A stretch of 64,000 nt of DNA from Shewanella hanedai (GTDB taxonomy: Bacteria; Pseudomonadota; Gammaproteobacteria; Enterobacterales; Shewanellaceae), in contig NZ_VKGK01000025.1 in NCBI RefSeq assembly GCF_007197645.1, positions 29,899 to 93,898 on the forward strand, read 5' to 3'. Below are positions 62,320-64,000 of the stretch, piece by piece. Below the pieces are notes generated by a model. It was given only the letters and a program-made list of their open reading frames with translations. It searched no databases and was not told the origin of the DNA. How positions within the stretch are numbered: the first letter of the stretch is position 1; every line of letters starts with the position of its first letter. The translations under genes were made by a program, and so were the position numbers.

Positions 62320-63880
62320 ATGAACCAAGATATTAGTCCTTTAGCCTCATTTTATCGCCTTTTGCCCGCAGAGAACACTGCTAAAAAGGTTTTAACATGC
62401 GGTCAGCTTGGCCTTGGATCTTTACAACAACTGCTAACGTTAAGAGATTATTGGTTAGCAAGTGATTCTCCCTTGCGCGTCAACCTTAAAATCTTTGAGG
62501 CAGACCTAAGTGTCATCACAGAGTTTACCGCCAAACTTGCCTCGCTCACTGAACTCAACGCTGCGCACGCATTTTTTACTCAACAGCTAATTGCAGCCAA
62601 TCTTGTGGCGATATCAGGCTGCCAAAGACTGATATTTGATGATGGTCAGTTTGTGGTAGATCTTTACCTTGGGGATCCCCTCACCTCATTACAGGATATG
62701 CGACTCCCAATTCAAGCAAACTCTGGGGCTGATAACACTTGTCTCGTTGATCTCTGGAGCATCAATCCCTCATCATTGAGCAACCCACTCGATATCAGCC
62801 AAGCTTTGTTATGGCAAATGGCCAAAATCAGCAAAAACAGTGCCGTGCTTGGCAGCTTTGACCCAAGCCAAGATGCACATATTAGCCAATTATGCGATCA
62901 CACCGGCTTTACCTTTATAGCTTTAGGTTCTGTATCAGGTACTGCTTTAGGCACTGAAAATGAAACATCACCAAACGACTCCGCCTTAGCCCATAGCAAC
63001 TTAGATACTCAAATCAGTCAGCAAGAGAGACAAGCACTCAGGCATGCGCAAACACAGACATCGCTCTACACTCCATTAGCTCAGGCAACCACGGAAGCGG
63101 ATACTTTTGCCATTATTGGTGGTGGTGTTGCCAGTGCTCATCTAGCGCTTTCACTAGCGCAGCGCCACAAAAAAGTACGCCTATTTTGCAACGACTCGTC
63201 ATTAGCGCAACAAGCTTCGGGCAATAAACAGGGGGCGGTTTACCCGCTGCTGACCCCAGATAACGGCCATTTAAGTCACTATTTTCAGCAAGGCTTCCTC
63301 TTCAGCCGCCGCAGACTAGAGTCATTAATTAGTGATGGGTTTGAGGTAGGTTATGATTTTTGCGGTGTACTGCAAACGGGATTTGATGTGCGCAGCAGTG
63401 CCCGACTCGATAAAATCATTACGGCACAAGCCTGGAATAAACAGATAGCTCATGCCATCGACAGCAGCGAATCGAGTCAGATTGCAGGCATCGATATCGA
63501 CAAAGCGGGCATATTCTATCCCCTTGGCGGCTGGATATGCCCCCATGAATTTACCCAAGCCGCCTTCGATAAAGCCGCCCAGCTAAGCGATGTCAGCGTC
63601 ACATTTGATACTGATATTACCTATATCGAGCAAGAAGAGGGTCAATGGTTCCTCTATAAGGCAAACGAACCGAAAGGTGAACAGAGTAAGTTTGGCCCCT
63701 TTTCGACCTTAATCTTAGCCAATGGTCAGGGCCTCACTCAGTTTAAGCAGAGTGAGCACTTAGCAGCCACTGGATTCAGAGGTCAGGTAAGCCACATTCC
63801 AGCTCGGAATGAACTGTTAAAACTAAAAACGGTACTCTGTTCGCATGGTTACCTGACGCCGCAAAATAACGGTTTTCACT
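62320..63880 (+). pseudogene. mnmC: mnmC, tRNA 5-methylaminomethyl-2-thiouridine biosynthesis protein, interrupted by a group II intron
   Basis: The first 520 or so codons of MnmC are intact, then the reading frame enters the intron and stops at 63919-63921. The C-terminal FAD oxidoreductase half is clear: FAIIGGGVASAHLALSLAQR (about 262), QASGNKQGAVYPLLTPDNGHLSHYFQ, ILANGQGLTQFK and the late CSHGYLTPQNNGFHC, after which a normal MnmC would continue with IG-type residues. The N-terminal half (FEADLSVITEFTAKLASLTELN, QRLIFDDGQFVVDLYLGDP) looks like a degenerate methyltransferase domain without an obvious DGFAP-type motif. I start at ATG 62320; an in-frame ATG exists at 62260. Because the intron is antisense to mnmC, splicing cannot restore this mRNA. 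Confidence 0.75.
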
Positions 63881-64000
63881 GTCGGATAGGCGGCACTTGT
63901 TACCAAGTACCGCCCTCCTAAGAACCGTACATGCAACTTTCACTGCATACGGCTCAAGCCTCCACTAAGGCGTATTCTGTTACCCAGCACCCTATATTGC
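63881..64000 (-). mobile_element. group II intron, 3' end (rest beyond the window)
   Basis: The intron lies on the minus strand; its 3' terminus reads GCCTATCCGAC and ends at about 63881. Domain VI and domain V follow inward, then about 45 nt of upstream intron sequence to the window edge. The intron-encoded reverse transcriptase must lie beyond 64000. The boundary was chosen where the MnmC-like codons end and the typical ...CGAC intron end begins; an error of 1-3 nt is possible. Confidence 0.85.
63889..63955 (-). ncRNA. group II intron ribozyme domains V and VI
   Basis: Domain V is exactly 34 nt (63922-63955). On the minus strand it starts GAGCCGTATGCAG, has a GAAA tetraloop and ends TGCATGTACGGTTC; the catalytic AGC triad is present at its start. 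Domain VI is the stem at 63889-63899 with 63904-63914 (GGCGGTACTTG/CAAGTGCCGCC with one G-U pair), and a CCTATCC tail that should hold the branch-point A. Spacing and order are those of bacterial group II introns. Confidence 0.9.

Overview
The window looks like a chromosomal segment of a marine Shewanella. The block fabB / pdxB-asd-fimV-truA / folC-dedD-cvpA-purF has a typical gammaproteobacterial housekeeping order, and the proteins (FimV, FadH, MnmC, TopB, a GlyGly-CTERM exoprotease, many signalling proteins) have a Shewanella-like character. This is judged by eye; no database was searched.

Layout. 1-4238: end of a 2-oxo-acid (acetoin-type) dehydrogenase operon whose E2 is split into a free lipoyl-domain protein and a catalytic protein, followed by a lipoate-ligase-like gene and a sigma-54 activator of the AcoR type. 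4405-7978: a porin, a HupE/UreJ-like membrane protein and an exported VOC protein. The porin and VOC genes each have a sigma-54 -24/-12 element and an upstream near-palindrome of the form TGAwACA-N2-TGTCTCA, so they are probably part of the AcoR regulon. 8249-15626: an S9 peptidase and a fatty-acid block (acyl-CoA ligase, AraC regulator, 2,4-dienoyl-CoA reductase). 15693-22315: outer-membrane barrel, GGDEF-EAL protein and cupredoxin-like protein, then a chemoreceptor and a DUF1097 protein. 22682-27106: molybdenum hydroxylase operon with XdhC-like and MobA-like maturation genes. 27399-38583: exported M14 carboxypeptidase, YcbL-like hydrolase, prolyl iminopeptidase, AraC regulator with a DUF4331 protein, topoisomerase III, a Fur-box-preceded small membrane protein, and a REC/HD-GYP regulator. 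38781-42845: a large hybrid histidine kinase divergent from that regulator. 42973-54015: purF, cvpA, dedD, folC, truA, fimV, asd, pdxB. accD, which sits between truA and folC in E. coli, is not here.

54016-60802 is an accessory insertion between pdxB and fabB. It holds two orphan genes that look like integron cassettes, because each ends in an attC-like site and no integrase is in view. These are bracketed by inverted copies of a dispersed non-coding repeat, a third copy of which lies at 31870-32177. A guanine deaminase and an OhrR-like regulator divergent from a catalase-like peroxidase follow.

60937-64000: fabB, then mnmC. mnmC is interrupted near 63881 by the 3' end of a group II intron lying antisense to the gene. 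Its 34-nt domain V and its domain VI can be read directly. No tRNA, rRNA or CRISPR array was seen.
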